Made by a program: the position numbers and the translations under genes. Below, piece after piece: positions 8,606 through 17,811 of a stretch of 48,427 nucleotides of DNA (positions within the stretch are counted from its first letter, which is position 1; each line of letters opens with the position of its first letter). The notes under the pieces are model-generated. The model had not been told where the DNA came from, ran no database searches, and saw nothing but the letters and a program-made list of their open reading frames with translations. Source of the DNA: Candidatus Aquicultor sp. (GTDB lineage: Bacteria > Actinomycetota > Aquicultoria > Aquicultorales > Aquicultoraceae); contig JAUXNY010000035.1 of assembly GCA_030682615.1 (NCBI GenBank), positions 1 through 48,427 of the forward strand, given 5' to 3'.

Positions 8606-8795
8606 TTTAAACGCTCCTTTCAGGCCTGCTTGAAACCTCAGTCCTATGTAAACCCATGCTTGGTTGTATATTAAGCCGATAGTCTGCGCATACTTTTGCA
8701 ATCTCTACCAGCAGTTATTAGCATACCGTTTGCTTATTAAGCCGGTATTTCGCTCCTTGAGCTACTAGCTTTTACCCCTGGCCGCTCTTTTTAAA

Positions 8796-8879
8796 CAAAG
8801 ACGCTGCGAAAGGATTTAGCACCGTGACCATTGCTTATGACGCAAATTAGCGGAAATCCGGGGACTGGGCGCGTCTTTG
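8796..8879 (+). other. Possible structured RNA or regulatory segment
   Basis: A 9-base perfect inverted match (8796-8804 with 8871-8879) encloses a second one (GGATTT 8811-8816 with AAATCC 8854-8859). It lies in the gene-free stretch 8606-9109, between the divergent SLH and TPR genes and about 60 bp before the best promoter. It matches no riboswitch class I could recall. It could be chance, or a leader belonging to the SLH gene read on the minus strand. Confidence 0.25.
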
Positions 8880-8935
8880 CGCTAGCAGAGAGTTTCTTCA
8901 AGCGGCAAATTACAAATAAAATAGGCCTGATAATG

Positions 8936-8964
8936 TTGGATAATGGTCGAATCTGCGCTATACT
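8936..8964 (+). promoter_or_regulatory. Sigma-70/A-type promoter for the TPR gene
   Basis: TTGGAT (8936-8941), a 17-bp spacer and TATACT (8959-8964). The expected transcript starts near 8971, leaving a leader of about 140 nt before the TTG start at 9110. That leader contains competing short hairpins near 9050-9090, including CCATCG/CGATGG around a 2-nt loop. Confidence 0.6.
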
Positions 8965-9109
8965 AAAGGCTGGATAAAGCACTACAAGATGTACATATCT
9001 CTATTTTTTTGTGCCATATTGAGAAAGTTTACACATAACGATTTTTAGCACGGGTCGGCTTGGAAATGGTAAGGGCCATCGTGCGATGGATTAGAAGAGG
9101 TGAAGTTTT

Positions 9110-9652
9110 TTGAAGGGTAAAATCATTATTGCCTTGCTTATCGTAGCGGTAATCGTTGGCGCAGGATACGGCAGCTTTAGGGCCAAGAAGCAGTACGTCG
9201 AGAGGACGGCCATAGCTGAAAACAGAGGAGATTTTGCGACCGCTATCAAGCAATTTAACAAAGTGGTATTGATCGAGCAGCTAAATCCGGTCAACATGGG
9301 AAAACCGACTGCGGCCGCGCATATCTACAGGGGCCGGCTCTACTTCAACAACGGTGAGGTCAACAAGGCGCTGGAAGACCTAAATGCAGCCATAAAGATG
9401 GACAAGAAAAACGCTGAAGCACACTTCGGCATCGCGCTCATCAGGCTCCAGGAAGGCGACCTGAAGCAAGCAGAAAAAGAGCTCACCATCGTTATCAAAG
9501 AGAACCCGAAATGGGTAGAGCCGTATCTGAGCCGCTCGGTTGCGTATAGGAAGCTCGGTGAAAAGGATAAGGCAAAAGCCGACCTGGAAAAAGCCTTGAA
9601 GCTCGACCCGAGGAACGTGGCTGCTAAAACCGCACTCGATTTTCTTGAATAG
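9110..9652 (+). CDS. Membrane-anchored TPR protein
   Basis: A 180-residue protein with an N-terminal membrane anchor (IIIALLIVAVIVGAGYGS, about residues 4-21) followed by tetratricopeptide repeats (about 35-178), seen as AHIYRGRLYFNNGEVNKAL, AEAHFGIALIRLQEGDLKQA and VEPYLSRSVAYRKLGEKDKA. TPR solenoids hold protein complexes together; here it would face outside the membrane. The TTG start is supported by AGAGGTGA about 8 bp upstream and by the immediate signal anchor. It is a single-gene unit with its own promoter at 8936-8964 and a classic terminator just after it. Binding partner unknown. Confidence 0.85.
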   Translation: MKGKIIIALLIVAVIVGAGYGSFRAKKQYVERTAIAENRGDFATAIKQFNKVVLIEQLNPVNMGKPTAAAHIYRGRLYFNNGEVNKALEDLNAAIKMDKKNAEAHFGIALIRLQEGDLKQAEKELTIVIKENPKWVEPYLSRSVAYRKLGEKDKAKADLEKALKLDPRNVAAKTALDFLE

Positions 9653-9677
9653 AAACTCGAACGAATAATAGTCCATT

Positions 9678-9708
9678 AAAAAGCCCGGCGCATGCGCGGG
9701 GCTTTTTT
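9678..9708 (+). terminator. Rho-independent terminator after the TPR gene
   Basis: A GC-rich hairpin centred on the palindrome GCGCATGCGC, with outer AAAGCCC/GGGCTTT pairing and a run of seven T. The A-run on the other side allows it to work for the minus-strand GGDEF/HD-GYP gene ending at 9744 as well. Confidence 0.88.
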
Positions 9709-9743
9709 TGTTGAGTTTTACGGAGCGTAGACAATTGCAGGTC

Positions 9744-11756
9744 TTACGCGCTAGCTGAATTCTTATTTGTGCTGCGGGTGCCTTGACGCTCGGTAAGCGC
9801 GTGCTCCTTTTCGAGCAACTCTATGAATTTATCTGCGAGTCGCGGGTCGAACTGCGTTCCCCGGCAGCGTCTCAATTCAACTATGGCCTGATTATGAGAT
9901 AAGCCTGCGCGATATGGCCTGTCCGATACCATCGCGTGATACGAATCCACGACACTGATGATCCTGGCCTTCAAGGGTATTTCTTCGCCGACCATGCCAT
10001 CGGGGTAACCTGACCCATCAAACTTTTCATGATGGTGGAGGATGGTCTTGACGACTTCGCGCAAACCGCTAAGGTGTCTTACTATATCCGCACCCAGGAC
10101 GGGGTGTCGGTCGATGTATGACCACTCATCGTTTGTCAGTGTGTCCAGCTTGTTAAGGACTGCGTCGGGCACTCCGATTTTACCGATATCATGGAGCAGG
10201 CCCGCTATACTCAAATTCGTCACTTCTTTCTCATCGAGACCTAACGCTTTGCCCAGAGCAGCTGCATATCTGGCGACGAATTCTGAGTGGCGATGGGTGT
10301 AATGGTCGCGGGTATCGACCGCTTTGGCAAGGGAGAAGACCGCGTTGATTATCACCTCATCGGGAGGCTTTCTGTCGCGAGGTTCAAATGTGGTGTCGGC
10401 GGTTGCACTGCCATGGCTTTTCGGGTACGCGATGGAATTAGGACCGAGCCGCTTAGCCTCGGCCAGAGCTTCGCAAGCCGTGTCGATAAGGCCTTTGCTG
10501 TTCTCGCCGTATTTCGGGTAATGTGTAATGCCTATGCTAACAGTAATCGGGATTGAGATATTGTGTTTTGTGTTGAATTGTTGTGTGGCGACCATCATAG
10601 CTATGCGTGCGGCTGCCATCATAGCTTCTCGCTCATCGGCCTCGGGCATCACGACAACGAATTCCTCGCCGGAGTATCGAGCCGCGATGTCGGTTTCGCG
10701 GCTGCAATCTTTGATGATGTCGGCAATCTTTTTTAAAGCACCGTCACCGTAGACGTGCCCGTTGATCGCATTGAACCGGGCGAAACTGTCGACGTCGATC
10801 ATCAATAGTGCTAATTGGCGGTCATATCGCTCGGCGCGCTTTATTTCCACGTCTAGGCGGTCCTGGAAGTATCGGTGGTTGTTAAGGTCGGTCAATCCAT
10901 CGACGATGGCCGTCCCCGCCATGGAGCCGACCCGCTCACCGATATTCTTAGCCATCTTGTTGAGCGCGCCCGCTAGGTCGCCGAATTCGTCGGTGGTTTG
11001 AACCCGTATCCTCTGGTCGTAGTCGCCCTCTGCGATTTTTTTAGCGGCATCCAGCATATCTGTAACTGAACGCGAAATACGAGACGAAGTCAAAAAGCCG
11101 ATTAAAGCTGAAAGGAGTAGTAGGATACCTATTGGAATGAGTAGGTCGCGTTGGTCTTCACGGATTATTTCTTTTACAGCATTCGCCGACATATCAATAC
11201 CTACAATTGCGACGGCTTCGCCGCTCTTATCGTATATCGGCGCATAGCCCGAAAGCCAGTTTCCCCATTTGTCGGTGGTGATTTCTGTGTCGGCCGTCGG
11301 TTTTTCAAATGCCAGCTGCATTTCCGGGTAAGACGCTACGTCATAGTCGTCTCCTATGTATGACATCAATTCAGGATTTTCTTCAGCGTCGACTATAAAT
11401 TCCCACACGTTCGCTTTTTCGGTCCTGACCATCGTATAGATGTATCTGATTTTCGGGTTTGCCGCTTTGATTGCTTTAAGTTGTGCTTTTATTTCAACGT
11501 ACAGCTCTGATTTATCGTCACCGCTTGCGGCTAGTTGCTCGTGCTGGTCGCCGTCGATCAACGCGGATGCGGTTCTAGCGGTAGCGACTAGTTCGTCGCG
11601 AAGTCCCTCGAAGCTATGCTCGTAGCTCGTTTTTATACCTATATAGGCGCTGGATACCGATACGAACAGCGAAGTAAGAAGGATAATCAGAAACAACTTT
11701 GTCTTAATGGAAACCCTATATTTTCTGAACGCCCGTATGCGCTGCTGCTTATGCAT
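9744..11756 (-). CDS. Cache-HAMP-GGDEF-HD-GYP sensor, c-di-GMP turnover
   Basis: A 670-residue membrane sensor. Order: TM helix (about 19-41), extracellular Cache-type sensor domain (45-200), second TM (205-223), HAMP (222-275), GGDEF diguanylate cyclase domain (285-450) and HD-GYP phosphodiesterase domain (470-650). The GGDEF loop reads SGEEF (362-366), a variant often compatible with activity. The HD-GYP site has LLHDIGKIGVPD (H522, D523) and HHEKFDGSGYP (575-585), which looks intact. It could therefore both make and break c-di-GMP in response to a ligand, and the two PilZ proteins in this window are possible receptors. Which activity dominates cannot be told from sequence. A weak promoter (TTGACG at 11803-11798, minus strand) lies just upstream. 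Confidence 0.9.
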   Translation of the reverse strand: MHKQQRIRAFRKYRVSIKTKLFLIILLTSLFVSVSSAYIGIKTSYEHSFEGLRDELVATARTASALIDGDQHEQLAASGDDKSELYVEIKAQLKAIKAANPKIRYIYTMVRTEKANVWEFIVDAEENPELMSYIGDDYDVASYPEMQLAFEKPTADTEITTDKWGNWLSGYAPIYDKSGEAVAIVGIDMSANAVKEIIREDQRDLLIPIGILLLLSALIGFLTSSRISRSVTDMLDAAKKIAEGDYDQRIRVQTTDEFGDLAGALNKMAKNIGERVGSMAGTAIVDGLTDLNNHRYFQDRLDVEIKRAERYDRQLALLMIDVDSFARFNAINGHVYGDGALKKIADIIKDCSRETDIAARYSGEEFVVVMPEADEREAMMAAARIAMMVATQQFNTKHNISIPITVSIGITHYPKYGENSKGLIDTACEALAEAKRLGPNSIAYPKSHGSATADTTFEPRDRKPPDEVIINAVFSLAKAVDTRDHYTHRHSEFVARYAAALGKALGLDEKEVTNLSIAGLLHDIGKIGVPDAVLNKLDTLTNDEWSYIDRHPVLGADIVRHLSGLREVVKTILHHHEKFDGSGYPDGMVGEEIPLKARIISVVDSYHAMVSDRPYRAGLSHNQAIVELRRCRGTQFDPRLADKFIELLEKEHALTERQGTRSTNKNSASA

Positions 11757-12355
11757 ATCAATACCAAGTTGTTGTTAATGTTTATGTACTAAGCTATCGT
11801 CAAGGTTTCAGCGCTTCTTAATAGAAACTCTTACTAGACGTTTTAAGACGACCGTATGGGGCTTTGCCTCGATAGTCATGGGGTGCTTGTAAGCGCTAAT
11901 GGCGTATCATGGTAGGGTTGTAGTACCGTAATGGCGGAGAGATAAAAGGCTTATTTGGCGCGCTTCTTTGGGCATTCTTGCTACCATGGGTTGATAATAC
12001 CATTATTGCAAGCCCGGGAAAATCGCCGGCGGTTGCATAATAAAGGCTTTAGGTGAGGGCGTTTTGGCGTGCGAGGGCATGAGATTGATGCGCATCAGCT
12101 ACCAGGCCATACGTTAGATTGTGCGCAAAAGCGCAGGTAGGGGAGGGTTATTAACTTTTTGGCCAACCGGCGTATCATAAAGAACAAGTATCTCAATACA
12201 AAAGCCCCCGAAAAGGACGAGCTAGCCTTAGTTGAAGATCAATCTCATGATTTGGGCGCAACAAACCGGATTTTGAGGCACAAGCGCCTTCTGGTAAAGT
12301 AATTATGTTATGTTTAGCAGTAAATTTCCAGTATATTCCAAGGGAGGTATAAGCG
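11757..12355. other. Gene-free stretch of about 600 bp
   Basis: Lies between the divergent GGDEF/HD-GYP gene and the CCA-adding enzyme gene. No open frame has a convincing start and no RNA motif was recognised. Short direct and inverted repeats around 11970-12020 (two TACCAT copies, GGGC/GCCC) are too weak to call. Promoters for both flanking genes are expected here. Confidence 0.5.
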
Positions 12356-13750
12356 ATGGGTGAGAGACTCGACCTCGACAACTTAAGAGCGTCGCTTAAA
12401 CACCCGGTCGTAGGGGAGCTTAGCCGCCTCTTTGAAGAGGCGGGGAAGACGCTATACTTGGTAGGAGGTTCTGTTCGTGACGCGTTGCTCGGCCAAGTCC
12501 ATGCTGACCTCGATTTCGCCACCGACGCCCAGCCTGAGCAAATCATAAAAATTGTCAAACCCTGGGCCGATAATCTGTGGCTCATCGGAATAAAATTCGG
12601 GACGGTCGCGTTGGGAAAAGGTCTATTGAAGATAGAGATTACGACGCTTCGCAGCGAGCGCTATGAAGACGCAAGCCGGCACCCGGTTGTCGCGTTCGAC
12701 AGCGGGATTGAGTTGGACTTGTCGCGCCGGGACTTCACCGTCAACGCGATGGCGCTGGAGCTTTCCACGGGGGATTTAATAGACCCTTTCCACGGTCAAG
12801 ATGACCTGGTAAAACGGTTGTTACGCACCCCGCTCAGCCCCGAGCAGAGTTTCTTGGATGACCCGCTTCGCATGATGCGCGCCGTCCGCTTTGTCTCGAC
12901 CATGGGGATGTATTTGTCCGATGAGACCAGGGATGCGATAAAGCAATACAAGGGTGAGCTGGCGCGGGTGTCGAGTGAGCGCGTGCGTGATGAGTTCTCC
13001 AAGATTCTCACGGGCAGCGAGCCGTCAAAAGCATTGCGCCTGCTTATCGAGACCGGCCTGAGCGATGAATTCGTCCCTGAGATATCGCGGTTGAAGGTCA
13101 CTCAAGACCCTGATTACCACCATAAAGATGTCCTGGAGCACACCTTGCTGGTAGTTGAACGTACCGAGCCTGAGCTGGCGCTTCGCTTAGCCGCGCTCTT
13201 TCATGATACCGGCAAACCCGATACGAAGGAGATAATAGAGGGCAAAGTGACCTTCTACAACCACGACCACGTCAGTGCCTATACCACTAAGAAAAGGCTG
13301 CGCGCACTCAAATATCCCAAAGCGGTCATCGAAGAGGTTTATGAGCTTGTCTACCAGCACATGCGTGTCTACACTTACCGCATGGGCTGGACCGACAAGG
13401 CGGTTCGAAAATACATCCGCGACGCCGGTGATTTGAGGGCTAAGCTCAACGCGCTTATCCGGGCCGACTGCACGACGAAGAACCCGCGTAAGATGAGCCA
13501 GTCGCTTCGCGTCCTTGATGAGCTGGAAGAACGTATCGTCGAACTCGAGGCGGCCGAGGAGACGGCGAAGATACGCCCCCCCGTCGACGGCAACGAGATC
13601 ATGGAGTATTTGGGTATCAGCCCGGGGCCGCTAGTCGGTGAGGTAATGCGCTTGCTGCTCGAAGCACGGCTTGATGGCGACATCAGCACCAAAGAGGAAG
13701 CGCTCGAGCTGGTCGACACATGGGCGAGGGACAAGGGGCTCAAGGAGTAG
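12356..13750 (+). CDS. CCA tRNA nucleotidyltransferase / poly(A) polymerase family, with HD domain
   Basis: A 464-residue enzyme that adds or repairs the CCA end of tRNAs. The nucleotidyltransferase head carries LVGGSVRDALLG (35-46) and the metal-binding pair in ADLDFA (D51, D53), followed by RRDFTVNAMA and the RNA-binding region DDPLRMMRAVRF. The C-terminal half has an HD phosphohydrolase domain (YHHKDVLEHTLLV, ALFHDTGKP), as in actinobacterial-type enzymes. The ribosome site AAGGGAGG lies about 9 bp before ATG 12356. Relevance is local: tRNA-Val at 15365 has no encoded CCA, whereas tRNA-Gln at 48147 does. Poly(A) polymerase is the alternative family function. Confidence 0.9.
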   Translation: MGERLDLDNLRASLKHPVVGELSRLFEEAGKTLYLVGGSVRDALLGQVHADLDFATDAQPEQIIKIVKPWADNLWLIGIKFGTVALGKGLLKIEITTLRSERYEDASRHPVVAFDSGIELDLSRRDFTVNAMALELSTGDLIDPFHGQDDLVKRLLRTPLSPEQSFLDDPLRMMRAVRFVSTMGMYLSDETRDAIKQYKGELARVSSERVRDEFSKILTGSEPSKALRLLIETGLSDEFVPEISRLKVTQDPDYHHKDVLEHTLLVVERTEPELALRLAALFHDTGKPDTKEIIEGKVTFYNHDHVSAYTTKKRLRALKYPKAVIEEVYELVYQHMRVYTYRMGWTDKAVRKYIRDAGDLRAKLNALIRADCTTKNPRKMSQSLRVLDELEERIVELEAAEETAKIRPPVDGNEIMEYLGISPGPLVGEVMRLLLEARLDGDISTKEEALELVDTWARDKGLKE

Positions 13751-14075
13751 GCGACCCCTCTTCTACTTCCCCAACCGCTTACCTGCGAAAAGAGGAGGAG
13801 GGAGGAGCCAAGCAGTTTGTTATAGAACAAGTGTTTGAGTTTAGCGGGAGCCGGGCGTGTTTATCCGTGGTTGTTCCATGCCGACGACGGCCGGGCGTTT
13901 TGCGAACCGGATATAGACATAGAGCTTCTGAATCCAAGTCTTTCCAGTAAGAGCCCCCAGCGGCCATAAATTGATACGTAGTCTCAGTCTCAATTGAGGG
14001 CAAAATCGGGGGAAAGAGGGAACAGGGCGCACCTGCGCCTTTGTCGTGCGGTTTACCGAATTGCGCGCTCACGGG
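13751..14075. other. Intergenic stretch, nothing recognisable
   Basis: About 325 bp between two convergent genes. It holds a purine-rich run near 13788-13810 and a 6-bp hairpin GGCGCA/TGCGCC at 14026-14039 followed by only three T. No gene or RNA was identified. Confidence 0.4.
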
Positions 14076-15260
14076 TCAAAGGCTGAGGCGTTTTAAATAA
14101 ATATCCCATACGCTTAGCGGCTCGGAGAGCACAATTATGTGGTAGGGCAGGTGTTTGTTGAGATACTTCTCGAGTTCTTGGCGGTCGAACCCGGTGGCTT
14201 CACTCTTGTACGGAAAGCAACTATTGCCGGTTGTTAACCCAAGATAAACACGGCCGACTTCTCTATCGTTTCGACCATCGGGTCGAATCTTCCCCTTTAA
14301 CTCGTTAAGAATACGTGGTTTTACCGCTTGCGTCCCCCCGTTTTCACAATCGACAGTAATCGACACAAAGCGCGAGTTTTTACCCGAACCACTGTTTTTA
14401 TTGTGCTGATTATTCTGTCGTGTGGATGTCCCGGATGCTCGATGTACTTTGCCGGTGCTTTGCGCGGCTGTTTTTCCCGCCTTTGCGCCGCCTCGTATTG
14501 CTTGCGCCGCCAGCCAGGCCATGCCGTTGCGGTTTTTTATAGGGATGCCGGCGCGCGGGAATCGCGCGATCGTACTCTCTATATTATTGTCTCGAAGCGC
14601 TTCTTCGAGAAGCTTGAGCGGCACGGCGTCCCGCGTAAACCAGTGCGCGGGGTAAGTCTCCCCCGCGTGATTGGTGACGGGGATGATTAAGATATCGGGC
14701 GCGAGCGCGAGCGACCCGACGTGATGCGCGCCGTCGAAAATAACGCAGCGTATGACGCCGGCCGCGCGAAGTCGAATTACCGAGCGCCTCCCCCACTCGC
14801 CGGCGCGTAGGGCATCCGAGGCGGTTGCCTCGACAATCGCATCGATTTTCCCCGCAGTGGCGGCATCGTCGATTGCCTCGACGAGTTCCCTCTGCGCCGC
14901 CCTGCTTTTACCGACGAGGTCGAGCGGCTCGATGGTCGCGATTACGAAGCTGTCGGCTTTTTGTGGCTGTTCCAAGCTTGCGAGGTTCGGGGATGAGACG
15001 ATGGCTATTTTGCCGTTCTCCAGCGCGGAGAGCTTGGCGGGGGGCAGCGAAGTCAGCCGAGGCAGGTCTTCCCCTTCGGGTATGGAGACAAGGTCGATGC
15101 GGGAGAGAATCGCTCCGGCGATAAAGGACTGTCCGTTTCGGATGATGGGAGAGTGGGTCCACGGGCCGTTTTGCAGCGCGAGGATGCCGATGATGTTGGG
15201 TGCGAGCACGACGATAAGGGCTGTCGCCAGTAATAGTCTTCGCTTTGTGGTGCCTCTCAT
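14076..15260 (-). CDS. Secreted or membrane-anchored protein of unknown function
   Basis: A 394-residue protein I do not recognise. It starts with a basic stretch and one hydrophobic segment (LLLATALIVVLAPNIIGILAL, about 9-29) that can act as signal anchor. An alpha/beta-looking region follows (about 75-270), with IAIVSSPNLASLE, VIATIEPLDLVG, AIVEATASDALRAGEWG and CVIFDGAHHVGSLALAPDILIIPVTN. A low-complexity Ser/Asn/Gly/Lys linker (about 275-300) and a C-terminal region (300-390) complete it. The ordered hydrophobic strands suggest a Rossmann-like fold. It stands alone, convergent with the CCA enzyme gene, with ATG 15260 preceded by GAAGGGAAG. Coding composition is GC-rich like its neighbours. 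Confidence 0.65.
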   Translation of the reverse strand: MRGTTKRRLLLATALIVVLAPNIIGILALQNGPWTHSPIIRNGQSFIAGAILSRIDLVSIPEGEDLPRLTSLPPAKLSALENGKIAIVSSPNLASLEQPQKADSFVIATIEPLDLVGKSRAAQRELVEAIDDAATAGKIDAIVEATASDALRAGEWGRRSVIRLRAAGVIRCVIFDGAHHVGSLALAPDILIIPVTNHAGETYPAHWFTRDAVPLKLLEEALRDNNIESTIARFPRAGIPIKNRNGMAWLAAQAIRGGAKAGKTAAQSTGKVHRASGTSTRQNNQHNKNSGSGKNSRFVSITVDCENGGTQAVKPRILNELKGKIRPDGRNDREVGRVYLGLTTGNSCFPYKSEATGFDRQELEKYLNKHLPYHIIVLSEPLSVWDIYLKRLSL

Positions 15261-15303
15261 CGGACTTCCCTTCTAAAACGTTAAAAGACAATCGTTCTTT
15301 TGT

Positions 15304-15331
15304 TTGAGTTTTCCCCAGAATTCGGGATAAT
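15304..15331 (+). promoter_or_regulatory. Promoter for tRNA-Val
   Basis: TTGAGT (15304-15309), a 16-bp spacer and GATAAT (15326-15331). It lies about 34 bp before the tRNA 5' end, as expected for a short precursor leader. Confidence 0.5.
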
Positions 15332-15364
15332 AACTATCAGGGCACTTATTGCCAAACATGATAC

Positions 15365-15436
15365 GGGCGTTTAGCTCAGCGGGAGAGCACTGCCTTCACA
15401 CGGCAGGGGTCACTGGTTCAATCCCAGTAACGCCCA
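15365..15436 (+). tRNA. tRNA-Val, anticodon CAC
   Basis: A full cloverleaf of 72 nt: acceptor GGGCGTT/AACGCCC, D-arm GCTC/GAGC, anticodon arm CTGCC-TTCACAC-GGCAG (anticodon CAC, reading GUG), T-arm ACTGG-TTCAATC-CCAGT, discriminator A at 15436. The following bases are CAG, so the 3' CCA is not encoded and must be added by an enzyme such as the one at 12356. Confidence 0.95.
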
Positions 15437-15737
15437 CAGGTCAGAGGCCTGGAATCGCCAAGTTAGGGGTTCTGGGCCTTTATCGTAGGCGTATTCTAAG
15501 GGCAGCATGGCGATTCTTATGTTCAGGTCGCGTTTGTCGAAACGCAGGTTGGTCGCATCCGTTGCGCGCGCAAGCGACTAATGTTTAAACTAACGCTAAC
15601 CGCTGACAGTCCCCGTTGTAAATCACCCCAGGCAGGCCTGTCGTTATTAAAAAAGGCCCAAAACGGTTATCATCTAAAGTAGATGTTCCAGCGCATCACG
15701 GTGCTTTGTAGATTTTATGCTAGCGATTGAGGTATTG

Positions 15738-16826
15738 ATGAACGGCGGAAAGCGTTTTTTGCATGCGGTTCTGCGCCTCATGGGTGCGATGATAAATTTT
15801 GTTGCGGTCTCCCTGCTGGTATTCTTTGTGGCCCTCTACTTTACTGATTCACTTATATTCACCGACATTTCGACCTCGTGCGTATCGTGTAAGAAGCCGG
15901 GCTTTGAGATGGCGAGCCCCTTTCGGGATGTTAATGACGACGGAAAAATCACGGTCGATGAATGGCGGATTGCTATCTCTCCGACTACGACCGATCCGAA
16001 GATCGAGCCTGAACTCAACCCGACCGAGCAGCAGCGCGTTGCTCTTGAGCGCGTTAACTACTATCGCGATTTCGTCGGCCTTAAGGACATCACGCTGAAC
16101 GAGGCGATTAATAAGGCGGCGCAAGCCCATGCTAAGTACAACGTCACCCACACCCAGTCCGGGCACGAGGAGTCGCCCGGCGAAGAGGGATTTACCGGCA
16201 TATGGCCGTGGGACCGGATAAAGTTCTTCGGGTATAAGGAGTTCACTTACGCTACCGAGGTCGCCAGCATGCGCTGGGCCTCACACGACTACTTGCTACA
16301 GATTGACCCCAAGTGGGCCGTCGATGGCTGGGTCGACACCGTCTACCATCGCCTTCCGATAATAAGCCCACGGGTCTTCGAGGCGGGCTTCGGCGCGGGC
16401 AAAGTGGAGAAGCGCCTCGCCTATGTGATGGACTTCGCCAACCCGGGTTTCGCCGAAGTCAAAAGGGTGGTCCACTACCCGGTTGACCGGCAGAGCGACG
16501 TGCCTTTTGAGTTCAAAGGGGATGAGACTCCCGACCCGCTTCCAGGGAAGAAATACCCGGTCGGTTACCCCGTTACAGTCACGTTCAACGGATACCAGAG
16601 CATAAAGATCATCAGTTCCGAAGTGCGCGACTCCAACGGAGTAAGCGTCCCGTGCTATAGGCTGTTGCCATACTCCGACCAGTTTATCCGGGATTCGTTT
16701 GCGCTCATCCCGAAAGAGCCGCTCGAGCGCGGGATGGTATATGACGTAAAGATTGAAGCGATTGCCGACGATGACCCCATCTATCTGGACTGGTCGTTTA
16801 CGACGAGCACGTCGGCGCGTGATTAA
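15738..16826 (+). CDS. Membrane-anchored CAP/SCP-domain protein with EF-hand-like loop
   Basis: About 362 residues. An N-terminal hydrophobic helix (INFVAVSLLVFFVALYF) anchors the protein, followed by a CxxC pair (CVSCKK) and a calcium-loop sequence DVNDDGKITVDEW. A CAP (SCP/PR-1-like) domain follows, recognisable from NYYRDFVGL, LNEAINKAAQAHAKYN and HRLPIISPRVFEAGFG. A C-terminal beta domain (about 245-355) resembles Ig-like modules. Bacterial CAP proteins are secreted and mostly of unknown activity. ATG 15738 is preferred because GAGGT (15728-15732) precedes it; an in-frame ATG at 15717 is an alternative. No partner genes are adjacent. Confidence 0.78.
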   Translation: MNGGKRFLHAVLRLMGAMINFVAVSLLVFFVALYFTDSLIFTDISTSCVSCKKPGFEMASPFRDVNDDGKITVDEWRIAISPTTTDPKIEPELNPTEQQRVALERVNYYRDFVGLKDITLNEAINKAAQAHAKYNVTHTQSGHEESPGEEGFTGIWPWDRIKFFGYKEFTYATEVASMRWASHDYLLQIDPKWAVDGWVDTVYHRLPIISPRVFEAGFGAGKVEKRLAYVMDFANPGFAEVKRVVHYPVDRQSDVPFEFKGDETPDPLPGKKYPVGYPVTVTFNGYQSIKIISSEVRDSNGVSVPCYRLLPYSDQFIRDSFALIPKEPLERGMVYDVKIEAIADDDPIYLDWSFTTSTSARD

Positions 16827-16862
16827 TTTATGGGATTATTCTAAATCATCGGGGAGGTGAGA

Positions 16863-17735
16863 ATGCTGACGGTATCCGACCTTGATATTCTTGAGTTAGA
16901 AGCTATGGCAAACACGATTCGCCAGGATATCATTCGCATGCTGGTTTCGGCCGGCAGCGGGCACGCCGGCGGCCCGCTCGGGATGGCCGAGGTCTTCACC
17001 GCGCTCTACTTCCGCGTCATGCGCCACAACCCCGATAATCCCGATTGGGAGGAGCGCGACCGGTTGGTTTTGTCGAACGGGCACATCTGCGCGGTCCGCT
17101 ACGCGGCGATGGCGCGATCGGGCTATTTTCCGGTCGACGAGCTGTTGACCTATCGCAAAATCGACTCCCGCTTGCAGGGACACCCACACAACCTCTCCCT
17201 GCCCGGTCTGGAGAACACCGGCGGCCCGCTCGGGCAAGGGTTATCACAGGCTATCGGGAGATGCTTGGCGGCGCGGATGGACGATAAGGATTACCGGGTT
17301 TATTGCGCGATGAGCGACGGGGAGCACGATGAGGGGCAGACCTGGGAGGCGCTCATGTTCGCAGGCAACCATAAATTGCGCAACCTGACGACGCTATTAG
17401 ACAGGAACAACATCCAAATCGACGGGCATACCGAAGACATCTTCCCTCTCGAGCCGCTGCGGGCGAAGTATGAGGCTGTCAAGTGGCATGTGATAGAGAT
17501 TGACGGGCACAACATACGCCAGATAATCGAGGCGTGCGGGGAGGCCAAGGCGGTCTATGAGAAGCCGACGGCCATCATCTGCCACACGATTCCGGGCAAA
17601 GGGGTCGACTACATGGAAAACGAGCCCGAGTGGCACGGCAAAGCGCCCTCGGCCGAGATGGGTGAGCGTGCGCTTGAGCAGTTGCATGCCGAGGGCGAGC
17701 GGATACGGAATGGGATAGCGAAGTTGAGAGGATAA
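16863..17735 (+). CDS. Transketolase, N-terminal subunit
   Basis: A 290-residue thiamine-diphosphate-binding half of a split transketolase, which moves two-carbon units between sugar phosphates in the non-oxidative pentose phosphate pathway. Visible: SAGSGHAGGPLGMAEV near the start, GHICAVRYA, the GPLGQGLSQAIG loop and the TPP/Mg motif SDGEHDEGQTWEA followed by LDRNNIQIDG. Fused transketolases are about 650 residues; here the two halves are separate genes, common in archaea and many anaerobes. The start ATG 16863 follows GGGGAGGTGA (16851-16860). The C-terminal subunit gene begins 76 bp downstream. Confidence 0.92.
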   Translation: MLTVSDLDILELEAMANTIRQDIIRMLVSAGSGHAGGPLGMAEVFTALYFRVMRHNPDNPDWEERDRLVLSNGHICAVRYAAMARSGYFPVDELLTYRKIDSRLQGHPHNLSLPGLENTGGPLGQGLSQAIGRCLAARMDDKDYRVYCAMSDGEHDEGQTWEALMFAGNHKLRNLTTLLDRNNIQIDGHTEDIFPLEPLRAKYEAVKWHVIEIDGHNIRQIIEACGEAKAVYEKPTAIICHTIPGKGVDYMENEPEWHGKAPSAEMGERALEQLHAEGERIRNGIAKLRG

Positions 17736-17811
17736 GAGGATTAAGATTCGAGAAGCGTAATGCAGAATCGTGGTGCACGACTGAATCTAGATCGTCACGC
17801 TTAAGGGGGCT

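Noticed and set aside
8796-8879. Cyclic di-GMP riboswitch, suggested by GACGCAAA near 8840
   Set aside because: The rest of the class I core is absent and the pairing pattern differs; listed only as an unassigned structure.
11757-12355. Hidden RNA gene or small ORF in the 600-bp gap
   Set aside because: No cloverleaf, no known RNA motif and no frame with a ribosome site; only weak short repeats.
15349-15588. + strand 79-codon frame
   Set aside because: It contains the whole tRNA-Val gene.
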